DNA of 9,052 nucleotides, taken from the NCBI GenBank assembly GCA_002297865.1, contig DBKX01000198.1:1-9052 (forward strand), read 5' to 3'. Position numbers and translations under genes: made by a program. Below are positions 1 to 6,459 of the stretch, one piece after another. Source of the DNA: Lachnoclostridium sp. UBA739. GTDB taxonomy: Bacteria; Bacillota_A; Clostridia; Lachnospirales; Lachnospiraceae. A model generated the notes under the pieces. The model did no database searches, was not told the origin of the DNA, and saw only the letters and a list, made by a program, of their open reading frames with translations. Numbering within the stretch: position 1 is the first letter of the stretch; each line of letters begins with the position of its first letter.

Positions 1-200
1 CCCATAACGAGCGCTGCATTCTTCCTTGTTTTTGCGTCTTCATTACTAAGCAATCTAACAAACATTTCATTATATTGACTGCCTATATGAAACAGTAAAG
101 CATGCTTATTGTTTCCTTCCTTTAATTCCTGCTTTAATAAACTTAAATTCTGACGGACATTAATGCCCTTCACAATCGCTTCAAAAGTATCACGTATCAT
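1..200 (-). CDS. HEAT-repeat-like protein, N-terminal fragment (cut by window edge)
   Basis: Reading leftward from ATG at 200-198 gives 66 open codons with no stop before the window edge, so only the N-terminus is visible. It starts MIRDTFEAIVKGINVRQNLS and contains LLSNEDAKTRKNAALVMG, the amphipathic two-helix pattern of a HEAT/armadillo-type repeat. A clear ribosome binding site (AGGAGAG, then CAAC) sits just upstream and fixes the start. The stop of the thioesterase gene lies only 36 bp upstream on the same strand, so the two genes are probably co-transcribed. From memory, some clostridial proteins with this kind of N-terminus continue into an RNA-methylase (UPF0020/THUMP-like) domain. That part would lie outside the window, so the function is left open. 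Confidence 0.6.
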   Translation of the reverse strand, partial: MIRDTFEAIVKGINVRQNLSLLKQELKEGNNKHALLFHIGSQYNEMFVRLLSNEDAKTRKNAALVM

Positions 201-236
201 GTTGCTCTCCTATAATCTTTTCTCTTTTCTCTTCTC

Positions 237-911
237 TTATAGCGCATATGAATATAAATCATCAAATATTTCTTGTTCATGGTCATATATAAAAAAGTGT
301 TTCCCCTTATACAACTTCCATTCTACTTCAGTACCTAGCAATTCATCCCATTCTTCCTTAGAAGAAATGTTATCAAGATCTCCATTTAGTACCGTTACAG
401 AGCTCTTCATTGGCACAGGCTTAAAACGGTATTGGCTAAGAAGTTTTACATCTTTCCTTAAATCTGCAAATGCTAAATCTGCAAGTTCATCACAGGCCAA
501 TACGTCATCGCTGATTCCTCCCAGTTTAATATATTCCTCTCTGAATTCCTGCTCATTCATTAAATCTGGGTCTTCTGTTATAGTAGATAGTACTTTGCAG
601 CCTGATAGGATAATCCTGCTAGGCAGTGGTTTTCCATTTTCCCAAAGCCTTTTGTACATCTCATATGCAGCACGACTTCCCATACTATGCCCAAAAAAAA
701 TATAATCCTCGTTCTCAGCTAAAACTTCAATTTTTTTGTATAACAAATCCATAAGTTCATTCCAGCTTGTACATTCATAATCTCTAACACCTTCTTTTAA
801 ACTTGTGTATACAATACGATGCACTTCAAAGTTCTCTTTCAACTGCCTTGTCCATTGATTATATCCTAACCCTAAAGACCCTGCATATGGAAATAAAATT
901 AATTTTGTCAT
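237..911 (-). CDS. Type II thioesterase (GrsT-like alpha/beta hydrolase)
   Basis: A 224-residue cytosolic alpha/beta hydrolase of the type II thioesterase family. These proteins release aberrant acyl groups from the phosphopantetheine arms of NRPS/PKS or other carrier proteins. Visible features: N-terminal LILFPYAG (residues 4-11, the family's usual FPYAG start), nucleophile elbow GHSMG (Ser76), a candidate catalytic Asp in GDLD (178/180), and His205 in GKHFF. Length matches the family (about 220-250). The usual LPGR segment is replaced by TSLKEG. An ATG at 956 is possible, but ATG 911 is preceded by GGGAGGATACGC, an ideal ribosome binding site, and begins at the family's usual N-terminus. 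No NRPS, PKS or carrier protein is in the window, so the partner is unknown. It probably forms a transcription unit with the HEAT-like gene downstream. Confidence 0.85.
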   Translation of the reverse strand: MTKLILFPYAGSLGLGYNQWTRQLKENFEVHRIVYTSLKEGVRDYECTSWNELMDLLYKKIEVLAENEDYIFFGHSMGSRAAYEMYKRLWENGKPLPSRIILSGCKVLSTITEDPDLMNEQEFREEYIKLGGISDDVLACDELADLAFADLRKDVKLLSQYRFKPVPMKSSVTVLNGDLDNISSKEEWDELLGTEVEWKLYKGKHFFIYDHEQEIFDDLYSYAL

Positions 912-969
912 GCGTATCCTCCCAATATTAATTATAGTTTGACTTTTCTCTTTCAATTAAACTGTACTT

Positions 970-998
970 ATTGTATCAAAGCGTGTCGTAAAAAGCAA
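970..998 (-). promoter_or_regulatory. Candidate sigma-A promoter for the thioesterase gene
   Basis: On the minus strand a -10 element TACAAT (970-975) lies 17 bp after a weak -35 TTGCTT (993-998), about 60 bp upstream of the thioesterase start. The -10 differs from consensus at one position; the -35 matches at only three. It lies downstream of the hairpin that probably ends the peptidase transcript, which fits a separate transcription unit. Confidence 0.35.
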
Positions 999-1040
999 AT
1001 GATGAAAGGAACGAAAAACAGTACCATTTCTTCCAGTACC

Positions 1041-1085
1041 AAAAGAACCTATAGAGCAAATCATTTCCTTTACTCTACAGGCTCT
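1041..1085 (-). terminator. Hairpin terminator after the subtilisin gene
   Basis: In the minus-strand RNA, AGAGCCTGTAGAG (1085-1073) can pair with CTCTATAGGTTCT (1056-1044) along all 13 positions, with two G-U wobbles and a 16-nt loop. A short run of four U follows (1044-1041). It lies 57 bp past the stop of the peptidase gene. The stem is strong but the U tract is short, so termination is likely rather than certain. Confidence 0.55.
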
Positions 1086-1141
1086 ACGAAAATAGCAGAA
1101 AGTTCCTCACACCTTTGCAGCTTTTGCCACCTAATAGAAAC

Positions 1142-2083
1142 TCACTCCTGCAACAGTTTCGCCACATTAAGTCTTCCCCACCCCTGTTTTCCATGAGGTT
1201 GCCCAAGGTCATCTGACGATTCCTTAAACTTCATTTTCACATCTCTAGTCGTATAATCCGGATACTGAGAAAGCAATAACGCCACTGCCCCTGAAACCAT
1301 TGGTGTTGACATACTCGTTCCACTCTTCTCTGTATAATAATTTATGCCATTCTGTCGAAAACTAAAAATGTTATTCTGTCTCTTCATTGCATTGCAACTG
1401 ACAATCCTGCTTCCTGGAGCTACTACATCAGGCTTCTTAATACAAGCATTAGTAGGTCCTCTTCCAGAATAGTCTTTCATATTTTTTCCCATCAGATCTA
1501 CTGCGATATCATCATCAGATGCCCCGACTGTAATAACCTTTCTGCTAATACCTGGTGCGCCGATTGTCTTTGGATGTGGCCCACCATTGCCTGCTGCAAC
1601 AACAACAACAATATCATTATCCCACACCATATTAACCGCTCTAACCAATTCTGAATCTTCACTAATTACTGATTTCGCAGTAGTACCAACAGATATATTA
1701 ACCACACGAATATTATATTTTTCTTTATTTTGTACCACCCAGTGAAGTCCCGCTACAACATTAACAATATCTCCATTTCCTTTATGATTCAACACTTTAA
1801 CTGATATTATGTCACATCCTGGCGCCACTCCACAATACGTTCCCTTAGAAGCACACCCGTCACCAGCAAGAATTCCAGATACATGTGTCCCATGACCGTT
1901 ATCATCGTACATTTTATTATTCCCATTCACAAAGTCCTGAAATGCAACAATTCTATTCTTTTTGTTTACAAAGTCTGGATGTAGTATAATTCCTGTATCC
2001 AGAATTGCAACTCCTACTCCTTGACCTAAAATGTTCTGACTATGCGCCCATTTTAAGCGGATAATATCCGAAACTCGATCCAT
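1142..2083 (-). CDS. Intracellular-type subtilisin (S8 family serine peptidase)
   Basis: A 313-residue subtilisin-family endopeptidase. The catalytic triad is complete: Asp29 in AILDTGI, His64 in DDNGHGTHVSG, Ser257 in SGTSMSTP. The oxyanion-hole Asn166 sits in AAGNGG. The protein starts almost directly with the catalytic domain (MDRVSDIIRLKWAH), with no signal peptide, no long propeptide and no C-terminal extension. That resembles AprX-like or intracellular subtilisins rather than secreted enzymes, so it probably acts in the cytoplasm. It ends QGWGRLNVAKLLQE, the usual closing helix of the S8 fold. ATG 2083 is preceded by GTAGGGGAAAACAGT, an acceptable ribosome binding site. It appears to be a single-gene unit, with a promoter at 2129-2158 and a hairpin terminator at 1041-1085. 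The substrate is unknown. Confidence 0.93.
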   Translation of the reverse strand: MDRVSDIIRLKWAHSQNILGQGVGVAILDTGIILHPDFVNKKNRIVAFQDFVNGNNKMYDDNGHGTHVSGILAGDGCASKGTYCGVAPGCDIISVKVLNHKGNGDIVNVVAGLHWVVQNKEKYNIRVVNISVGTTAKSVISEDSELVRAVNMVWDNDIVVVVAAGNGGPHPKTIGAPGISRKVITVGASDDDIAVDLMGKNMKDYSGRGPTNACIKKPDVVAPGSRIVSCNAMKRQNNIFSFRQNGINYYTEKSGTSMSTPMVSGAVALLLSQYPDYTTRDVKMKFKESSDDLGQPHGKQGWGRLNVAKLLQE

Positions 2084-2128
2084 ACTGTTTTCCCCTACTC
2101 TCTAACAGACAGATTCTCCCTATTCAAT

Positions 2129-2158
2129 ATAATATGCCTAATCTTATCCTATTGTGAA
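2129..2158 (-). promoter_or_regulatory. Candidate sigma-A promoter for the subtilisin gene
   Basis: On the minus strand TTCACA (2153-2158, five of six matches to TTGACA) is followed after 18 bp by TATTAT (2129-2134, five of six matches to TATAAT). It lies about 45 bp upstream of the peptidase ATG and downstream of the possible terminator of the preceding methyltransferase gene. Confidence 0.5.
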
Positions 2159-2196
2159 CATTGTAGAAGATGAAACTAAGTGTACTTTCCTAAACG

Positions 2197-2234
2197 GTAA
2201 AAGGGCTACACTCCTTGTAAAGCGTAACCCTTTC
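2197..2234 (-). terminator. Possible terminator after the methyltransferase gene
   Basis: In the minus-strand RNA, AAAGGGTTAC (2233-2224) can pair with GTAGCCCTTT (2209-2200) with one mismatch and a 14-nt loop. It begins only a few bases after the methyltransferase stop codon. The U-rich part is the end of the stem itself (CCCTTTTACC), with no long free U run. It would close the thiamine-operon transcript, but is a weak terminator on sequence alone. Confidence 0.4.
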
Positions 2235-2240
2235 CATCCA

Positions 2241-2762
2241 TTATTTAATCGCTTTTAGAATAATAGTATTTTGTCGATACCATGCCTTCTCAACCCGCTG
2301 AAATCCTGACTCAAGAAGCAATGATATCTGTTTGGAAAACACATTGCTTATGCTTCCTACAATTTCATCTTCATTTGTTACATAATCTTGCTCAATGTAT
2401 ATGCCATCTGAGTTAAGTGCATGAAATACCTTTTTGTAGAGCGTCAGTTTATTCTTTCTGCTAAATTCATTCAAACCCATAACAGACATTGCAACATCAT
2501 AACGTTTGAGCCCTAAATCAACATTAAAATAATCGCCATAAATGAGCCGAAGATGCTCTACCCTTTTTCCTGCTTTCTCCTTAAGCATCTTTCTAAGGCT
2601 CTCTTCTTCCTTAATTCCTGTCACTTCCGTTTCAGGATTGACACGCATAAACACTTCATACTCCAAACCTGTACAGCATCCTAAGTCCAACAGCTTAATA
2701 GGCCTGCCTTCTGGAAGCATTTTTGCTATCTGCGCGTAAACCTCATCTTGTGAGTACATCAT
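2241..2762 (-). CDS. Class I SAM-dependent methyltransferase-like protein, shortened
   Basis: A 173-residue protein with a recognisable Rossmann methyltransferase core: motif I LLDLGCCTG (24-32), strand-2 segment EVTGIKEEE (46-54), IYGDYF (75-80) and YDVAMSVMGLNEF (88-100), with a C-terminal strand ending NTIILKAIK. Family members I recall are longer, with an N-terminal helical section before motif I and a linker after the EQDY-like strand; both are short or missing here. Several usually conserved positions differ: GCGTG is GCCTG, and the ribose-binding acidic residue after TGI is Lys51. ATG 2762 is preceded by AAAGGGGA about 8 bp away, and an in-frame stop lies 18 nt upstream. It follows thiC by 61 bp with no terminator between, so it is probably the last gene of the thiamine operon. 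The substrate is unknown; activity is doubtful. Confidence 0.7.
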   Translation of the reverse strand: MMYSQDEVYAQIAKMLPEGRPIKLLDLGCCTGLEYEVFMRVNPETEVTGIKEEESLRKMLKEKAGKRVEHLRLIYGDYFNVDLGLKRYDVAMSVMGLNEFSRKNKLTLYKKVFHALNSDGIYIEQDYVTNEDEIVGSISNVFSKQISLLLESGFQRVEKAWYRQNTIILKAIK

Positions 2763-2823
2763 ATGTATCGTCCCCTTTACTCAAGCAACAAGCAAGGAAG
2801 CAGTCACTCCACCCAGTTTGTAG

Positions 2824-4128
2824 TTATTTTAACTCAACCTTTTCTCCGCTTAAAATCTTGTTTGTTGTCCTCATAGCACACATTTTACCACACATAGAAC
2901 ATGTGTGTCTATCTGCTGGAGGCAAACTTTCAAAGTATTCTCTCGCCTTTTTACTATCAATGGCATAAGAGAACATCTCTTCCCAGTCAATTCGTCTTCT
3001 TGCATCACTCATCTTTTTGTCAATATCTCTTGCTCCTGGTACTCCCTTGGCAATATCTGCTGCATGAGCTGCGATCTTAGAAGCTACAATACCTTCCCTT
3101 ACATCGTTTACATCAGGTAATCTTAGATGTTCTGCTGGTGTTACATAACATAAGAAATCTGCACCATTTGCCGCTGCTATTGCACCACCAATAGCTGACG
3201 TAATATGATCATACCCTGGGGCAATGTCTGTAACTAAAGGTCCTAATACATAGAATGGCGCATTATGACATAAACGCTTCTGCATCGTCATATTGGCAGC
3301 TATCTCATTCATCGCCATATGACCTGGTCCTTCTACCATAACCTGAACATCTTTTTCCCATGCTCGTCTTGTTAAATCCCCTATCTCAATTAACTCACAG
3401 ATTTGTCCTGCATCCGAACTATCGTTAATAGAACCTGGTCTTAAAGCATCTCCGATACTTATAGTTACATCATATTCTCTTAAAATCTCTAACACTTCAT
3501 CGTAGTATTCAAAGAATGGATTTTCATTGCCTGTCATCTCCATCCATGCAAAAAGCAAAGAGCCTCCACGAGAAACGATATTCGTTAAACGTTTCTGTCT
3601 TTTAAATGCTTCTATTGTTCGGCGGTTAATTCCAGCATGAATTGTCTGAAAATCAACCCCTTCCTTAGCATGTGCCTCTACAACTTTTAAGAAATCTTTG
3701 GCTGTAATGTCTAATAAATCTTTTTCTAAGTAACCCACTGCATCATACATAGGAACTGTACCTATCATGGCAGGAGACATTTTCACTAATTCTTCACGGA
3801 ATTTATTAGTTTTCCCATAGTTACTTAAATCCATAATCGCTTCACAGCCAAATTCTATGGCTAATTTTGCTTTTTCCATTTCAACTTCATAATTTTTGCA
3901 GTCTCCAGATATACCCAAGTTTACATTTATTTTTGTTCGTAAACCTGAACCAATTCCTTCTGCAGATAAAGATTTGTGATTCATGTTAGCAGGAATCGCA
4001 ATTTCACCTTTTGCAACCTTTCCTAACAAAATATCTGTAGCCATGTTTTCTTTCTGACATACCACTTCCATCTCCGGTGTAATAATTCCTTTTTTTGCTG
4101 CTTCCATCTGTGTTTTGTAATCTCTCAT
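2824..4128 (-). CDS. thiC: Phosphomethylpyrimidine synthase ThiC
   Basis: A 434-residue ThiC, the [4Fe-4S]/SAM enzyme that rearranges aminoimidazole ribotide into hydroxymethylpyrimidine phosphate, the pyrimidine half of thiamine. Hallmarks: [10 protein letters not shown] (45-54), KINVNLGIS (66-74), VDFQTIHAG (158-166), SRGGS (186-190), VEGPGH (265-270), APGYDH (303-308), CYVTPAEHL (327-335), and the C-terminal cluster motif [10 protein letters not shown] with Cys410, Cys413 and Cys417. It is the short form (about 430 residues), lacking the long N-terminal extension of the enterobacterial enzyme. The cluster spacing is CX2CX3C, not the CX2CX4C of the longer enzymes. ATG 4128 follows TTAGGAGGATGAAAA; this ribosome binding site overlaps the TAG stop of thiD, so translation is probably coupled. 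Third intact gene of the TPP-riboswitch operon. Confidence 0.97.
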   Translation of the reverse strand: MRDYKTQMEAAKKGIITPEMEVVCQKENMATDILLGKVAKGEIAIPANMNHKSLSAEGIGSGLRTKINVNLGISGDCKNYEVEMEKAKLAIEFGCEAIMDLSNYGKTNKFREELVKMSPAMIGTVPMYDAVGYLEKDLLDITAKDFLKVVEAHAKEGVDFQTIHAGINRRTIEAFKRQKRLTNIVSRGGSLLFAWMEMTGNENPFFEYYDEVLEILREYDVTISIGDALRPGSINDSSDAGQICELIEIGDLTRRAWEKDVQVMVEGPGHMAMNEIAANMTMQKRLCHNAPFYVLGPLVTDIAPGYDHITSAIGGAIAAANGADFLCYVTPAEHLRLPDVNDVREGIVASKIAAHAADIAKGVPGARDIDKKMSDARRRIDWEEMFSYAIDSKKAREYFESLPPADRHTCSMCGKMCAMRTTNKILSGEKVELK

Positions 4129-4139
4129 TTTTCATCCTC

Positions 4140-4928
4140 CTAATTATGAAACCATTTATAAAAATGATTGGTAGGTCCATGACCATGGCCTATTGGTGTT
4201 GTGTATAATATTGCATTCGTCACATAATCTTTACCTTGTTTTACTGCCTGTTCTAAAGATAATCCATTGGCAAGATTAGCTGCAATTGCAGAAGACAATG
4301 TACATCCTGTCCCATGCGTATTTTTTGAATCAATTCTTTTTCCCGTTAAACAATAAAATTTGGTACCGTCATATAATACATCTGTTGGGTCTCCTTCAAA
4401 ATGTCCTCCCTTTACCAAGACATTTTGGGCACCTAGCCTGTGAATCAATTCACATGCTTTTTTCATATCTTCTATGGAATTGATGTCCATCTTTAATATT
4501 TCACTAGCCTCCGGTATGTTAGGCGTCAACAGATAGGACAACGGAATCATTTCTTTTACTAAAGCTTCGTGTGCTTCTGGCTGCATTAGAGCACAGCCAC
4601 CTTTGGCAATCATCACGGGGTCAATTACTGCATTTTTCACCTGATACTGTTTTAACTTCTCTGCTACTGCATGGATAACCTGTTCATTGGAAAGCATCCC
4701 CACTTTAACTGCATCTGGCTCTATATCCGTAAATACTGCATCTAGCTGATCTTCTATTATATTGATTGGCACATTATGTATGGATGTAACCTTACATGTA
4801 TTCTCAGCAACTACTGAAGTAATAACGCTCATTCCATAAGTTCCATGTGCTGAAAATGTTTTTAAATCGGCTTGTATTCCTGCCCCGCCACTACAGTCAC
4901 TGCCTGCTATTGTTAATACTTTTTTCAT
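4140..4928 (-). CDS. thiD: Hydroxymethylpyrimidine / phosphomethylpyrimidine kinase ThiD
   Basis: A 262-residue ribokinase-fold kinase that phosphorylates HMP and HMP-P to HMP-PP, the substrate of ThiE. Evidence: N-terminal VLTIAGSDCSGGAGIQAD (4-21), VIDPVM (101-106), LLTPNIPEA (133-141), LVKGGH (171-176) and the ATP/anion-hole motif NTHGTGCTLSSA (203-214), with Cys209 before Thr210. It ends GHGHGPTNHF, normal for the family, and the length is typical. The start codon follows the thiE stop with no gap (TAG then ATG), and its ribosome binding site (AGGAG) lies inside the last thiE codons, indicating translational coupling. The stop is 11 bp before thiC. It supplies HMP-PP from ThiC product or salvaged HMP. 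Confidence 0.97.
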   Translation of the reverse strand: MKKVLTIAGSDCSGGAGIQADLKTFSAHGTYGMSVITSVVAENTCKVTSIHNVPINIIEDQLDAVFTDIEPDAVKVGMLSNEQVIHAVAEKLKQYQVKNAVIDPVMIAKGGCALMQPEAHEALVKEMIPLSYLLTPNIPEASEILKMDINSIEDMKKACELIHRLGAQNVLVKGGHFEGDPTDVLYDGTKFYCLTGKRIDSKNTHGTGCTLSSAIAANLANGLSLEQAVKQGKDYVTNAILYTTPIGHGHGPTNHFYKWFHN

Positions 4929-5573
4929 CTATTTTATTGCTCCTACTAATTGCTTTAAATTACGTGCTGCTTCTTCAATGTCTGGCTTGCTTATAATTGC
5001 AGAAACTACAGCTACGCCATCAATTCCCGTTCCTTTAAAATCCGAGATATTGTTTTCATTCACTCCACCAATTACCACGATAGGAATTGGTACACTGTTT
5101 CTTATCTTAACCAGTTCTTCCATTGTAATGACCTTAGCATCCTTTTTGGTACTAGTCGCATACATCGCACCTACTCCTAAATAATCTGCTCCATCTTCAT
5201 ATGCTTTCACTGCAAGTTCTGAATTTCTTGCTGAAACACCTATGATTTTGTCTTTTCCGAGAATCTTTCTGACAACTTTTGCAGGCAAGTCACTTTGCCC
5301 CACGTGAACACCTTCCGCATCCACTGCAAGCGCAATATCCACACGATCATTTATAATCAGTGGAATGTTGTATTTTTCAGTAATTTTTTTAACAGAAACT
5401 GCCGTCTCATAAAACTCCTTTGAAGAGCAGTTCTTTTCTCTTAACTGCATCAAAGTTGCACCACCTTTAATTGCCTCTTCTACGGCTTCTTCCAGTGTCT
5501 GTGTACTCATTAAATCTCTATCTGTACAAAGATAAACTGAGTAGTCTGTCTGTTTCTTATCAAAGTTCTTCAT
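4929..5573 (-). CDS. thiE: Thiamine-phosphate synthase ThiE
   Basis: A 214-residue TIM-barrel enzyme joining HMP-PP and hydroxyethylthiazole phosphate to thiamine phosphate. Motifs: VYLCTDRDL (13-21), [11 protein letters not shown] (37-47, substrate Gln/Arg), IINDRVDIA (73-81), [10 protein letters not shown] (88-97), GVSARN (112-117), [13 protein letters not shown] (131-143, phosphate and pyrophosphate contacts), IVVIGGVN (165-172) and VAVVSAI (187-193). Length is standard. ATG 5573 is preceded by AAAGGAGATGGCAAGAA, a strong ribosome binding site. That site is part of the decayed thiM sequence, whose TGA stop (5562-5560) overlaps the thiE start by 14 bp. It is now the first intact gene of the operon. 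With thiM lost, the thiazole phosphate must come from de novo genes elsewhere or another source. Confidence 0.97.
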   Translation of the reverse strand: MKNFDKKQTDYSVYLCTDRDLMSTQTLEEAVEEAIKGGATLMQLREKNCSSKEFYETAVSVKKITEKYNIPLIINDRVDIALAVDAEGVHVGQSDLPAKVVRKILGKDKIIGVSARNSELAVKAYEDGADYLGVGAMYATSTKKDAKVITMEELVKIRNSVPIPIVVIGGVNENNISDFKGTGIDGVAVVSAIISKPDIEEAARNLKQLVGAIK

Positions 5574-5793
5574 TTCTTGCCATCTCCTTTAACTTTGTTA
5601 CGTTTATGGTACTCAACGCATCGAATATACCAATGTGAAAGCTTCCTAATCCATACTTTCCAGTTGTGTTCCACTATGAATCTTTACAATTTTAGCCCCA
5701 TTGCCAATCACATCAATTGCTCCTGTAATAGCAGCAGTGCAAGTTTACATGTAATCCTGCCAGGTAAGACACTTCTGATATATTTCCTCGAAT
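5560..5793 (-). pseudogene. thiM: Decayed thiM (hydroxyethylthiazole kinase) with several deletions
   Basis: The stretch between the riboswitch terminator and thiE translates into three consecutive ThiM-like pieces in transcription order. Piece A (5793-5743) reads IRGNISEVSYLAGLHVN, the ThiM IRGN-SE segment. Piece B (5741-5658, another frame) reads CTAAITGAIDVIGNG and KIVKIHSGTQLE, the VTG-DYI-DG region. Piece C (5655-5560, same frame as A) reads GLGSFHIGIFDALS, then [16 protein letters not shown] and stop, the ThiM C-terminus. Together about 76 codons remain of the roughly 260-275 in an intact enzyme; the N-terminal part and the VTGTGC active-site segment are gone. ThiM salvages hydroxyethylthiazole and commonly precedes thiE or thiD in riboswitch operons. 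The assignment rests on remembered family motifs, but order, strand, spacing and context all agree. Confidence 0.8.
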
Positions 5794-5823
5794 AAAAAAA
5801 TCGCCACCCGTTAAGGTGACGAT
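5794..5823 (-). terminator. Rho-independent terminator of the TPP riboswitch
   Basis: In the minus-strand RNA, ATCGTCACC (5823-5815) pairs with GGTGGCGAT (5808-5800) over 9 bp with one G-U wobble and a 6-nt loop, followed directly by a run of U (5800-5794). This is a textbook intrinsic terminator placed about 40 nt after the TPP aptamer and before the coding part of the operon. High TPP should favour this hairpin and switch the thi genes off. The exact competing antiterminator pairing was not resolved; ATATAT segments at both ends of the linker could pair. Confidence 0.9.
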
Positions 5824-5862
5824 GATATATTTTTAATCTATTCTCTTTAATTAACTATATAT

Positions 5863-5946
5863 TTGCTCCCTACGGCAGTATTAACTGACAGGTTCAAAGG
5901 GTCAGGTTTTACCTTCTCAACGATAACGTCCCCCTGCATAAATCTT
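5863..5946 (-). ncRNA. TPP riboswitch (THI element)
   Basis: The minus strand carries the conserved thi-box core in the right order: GGGGG (5' side of P2), a short P3 (GACG-TTAT-CGTT), TTGAGA (the UGAGA pyrimidine-binding junction), an optional small hairpin AGG-TAAAA-CCT, then CCCTTTGAACCTGTCAG, TTAATACTG, and CCGTAGGGA at the 3' end. The outer P1 can form between TTTATGC and GCAAATA with internal mismatches. It senses thiamine pyrophosphate. A consensus promoter precedes it and an intrinsic terminator follows, so it controls the thiE-thiD-thiC operon by transcription attenuation. The outer boundaries are approximate. Confidence 0.95.
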
Positions 5947-5968
5947 ATTAAGTTCTATTAACGTTTCC

Positions 5969-5996
5969 ATTATAACATTATGAAAGAAAATGTCAA
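5969..5996 (-). promoter_or_regulatory. Sigma-A promoter of the thiamine operon
   Basis: A perfect -35 TTGACA (5996-5991) and a perfect -10 TATAAT (5974-5969) are separated by 16 bp on the minus strand. Transcription would start near 5962, about 15 nt before the riboswitch. The -35 overlaps the stop codon end of the yaiI-like gene (stop at 5993-5995). Strong constitutive initiation, with control left to the riboswitch, is the expected arrangement. Confidence 0.85.
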
Positions 5997-6442
5997 ATAT
6001 TTTGTGCCTGTTCAACAAGTCTGCGAAAAGAAGATTCAAATCGTTCATCATCTTCTTTCGTTCGTTTCCTCGGACCCTTACCATGAAACCGTTTGTTAGA
6101 CTTTCGCTGTACCTTAGACAAATGCCGTTCAAACAACATTTGATCCATGTTGCTGTCATTGTATATTTTTCCACTTGGATGGATTGCGAAACCTTTCTTA
6201 CCAAGTGCCATCGCAGCAACTCCATAATCCTGAGTTACTGCAATATCGCCTCCCTGAAGTCTGTTGATAAGTGCAAAATCCACTGCATCTGCTCCTTGAC
6301 CAATCACTAATACTTCACCGTAATCTGAACTTAAAATATGATTCGAATCCACTAAAAACAATAGCGCTATTCCATATTCTTTTGCCACTTTTTCAATAAT
6401 TGCATTGCAAGGACATGCATCCGCATCAACTAAAATCTTCAT
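5993..6442 (-). CDS. YaiI/YqxD family protein (DUF188)
   Basis: A 149-residue member of the widespread YaiI/YqxD (DUF188) family, which has a PIN-like fold and no firmly established function. Family hallmarks: N-terminal ILVDADACPCNAI (3-15), ADAVDFALINRLQGGDIAVT with its conserved acidic residues in the middle, and a basic C-terminal half rich in Lys/Arg (SKVQRKSNKRFHGKGPRKR region). Conserved Asp residues (DADACP, D-x-x-VDFA, GDI-VTQDYG) suggest a metal-dependent nuclease-like site, but this is inference. The length is normal. ATG 6442 follows GACAGGAGTTTAGTAT, a good ribosome binding site. It starts 17 bp after the MBL remnant and probably shares its transcript. Its last bases contain the -35 of the thiamine-operon promoter. 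Confidence 0.93.
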   Translation of the reverse strand: MKILVDADACPCNAIIEKVAKEYGIALLFLVDSNHILSSDYGEVLVIGQGADAVDFALINRLQGGDIAVTQDYGVAAMALGKKGFAIHPSGKIYNDSNMDQMLFERHLSKVQRKSNKRFHGKGPRKRTKEDDERFESSFRRLVEQAQNI

Positions 6443-6459
6443 ATACTAAACTCCTGTCA

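Noticed and set aside
163..705. Plus-strand open frame of 180 codons
   Set aside because: It lies antisense to the thioesterase, which has full catalytic motifs and a ribosome binding site. The translation is low-complexity Ser/Leu/Tyr-rich with no known motif.
939..1196. Plus-strand open frame of 85 codons across the peptidase-thioesterase gap
   Set aside because: It has no good ribosome binding site and no recognisable motif, overlaps the end of the peptidase gene in antisense, and runs through the hairpin terminator.
2763..2823. Possible lost N-terminus of the methyltransferase in another frame between thiC and its ATG
   Set aside because: The alternative frame is open for about 20 codons and contains a DDTYD-like string, but nothing I can align with confidence. 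The in-frame upstream stop is clear.
4004..4186. Minus-strand open frame of 60 codons at the thiD-thiC junction
   Set aside because: It is out of frame across two genes with strong family identity and has no ribosome binding site of its own.
5577..5795. Plus-strand open frame of 72 codons upstream of thiE
   Set aside because: It is antisense to the thiM remnant, which explains the same sequence better on the minus strand.
5917..6225. Minus-strand open frame of 102 codons overlapping the yaiI-like gene
   Set aside because: It is a shifted reading of the YaiI coding sequence and runs into the thiamine promoter and riboswitch. The in-frame YaiI protein matches its family from end to end.
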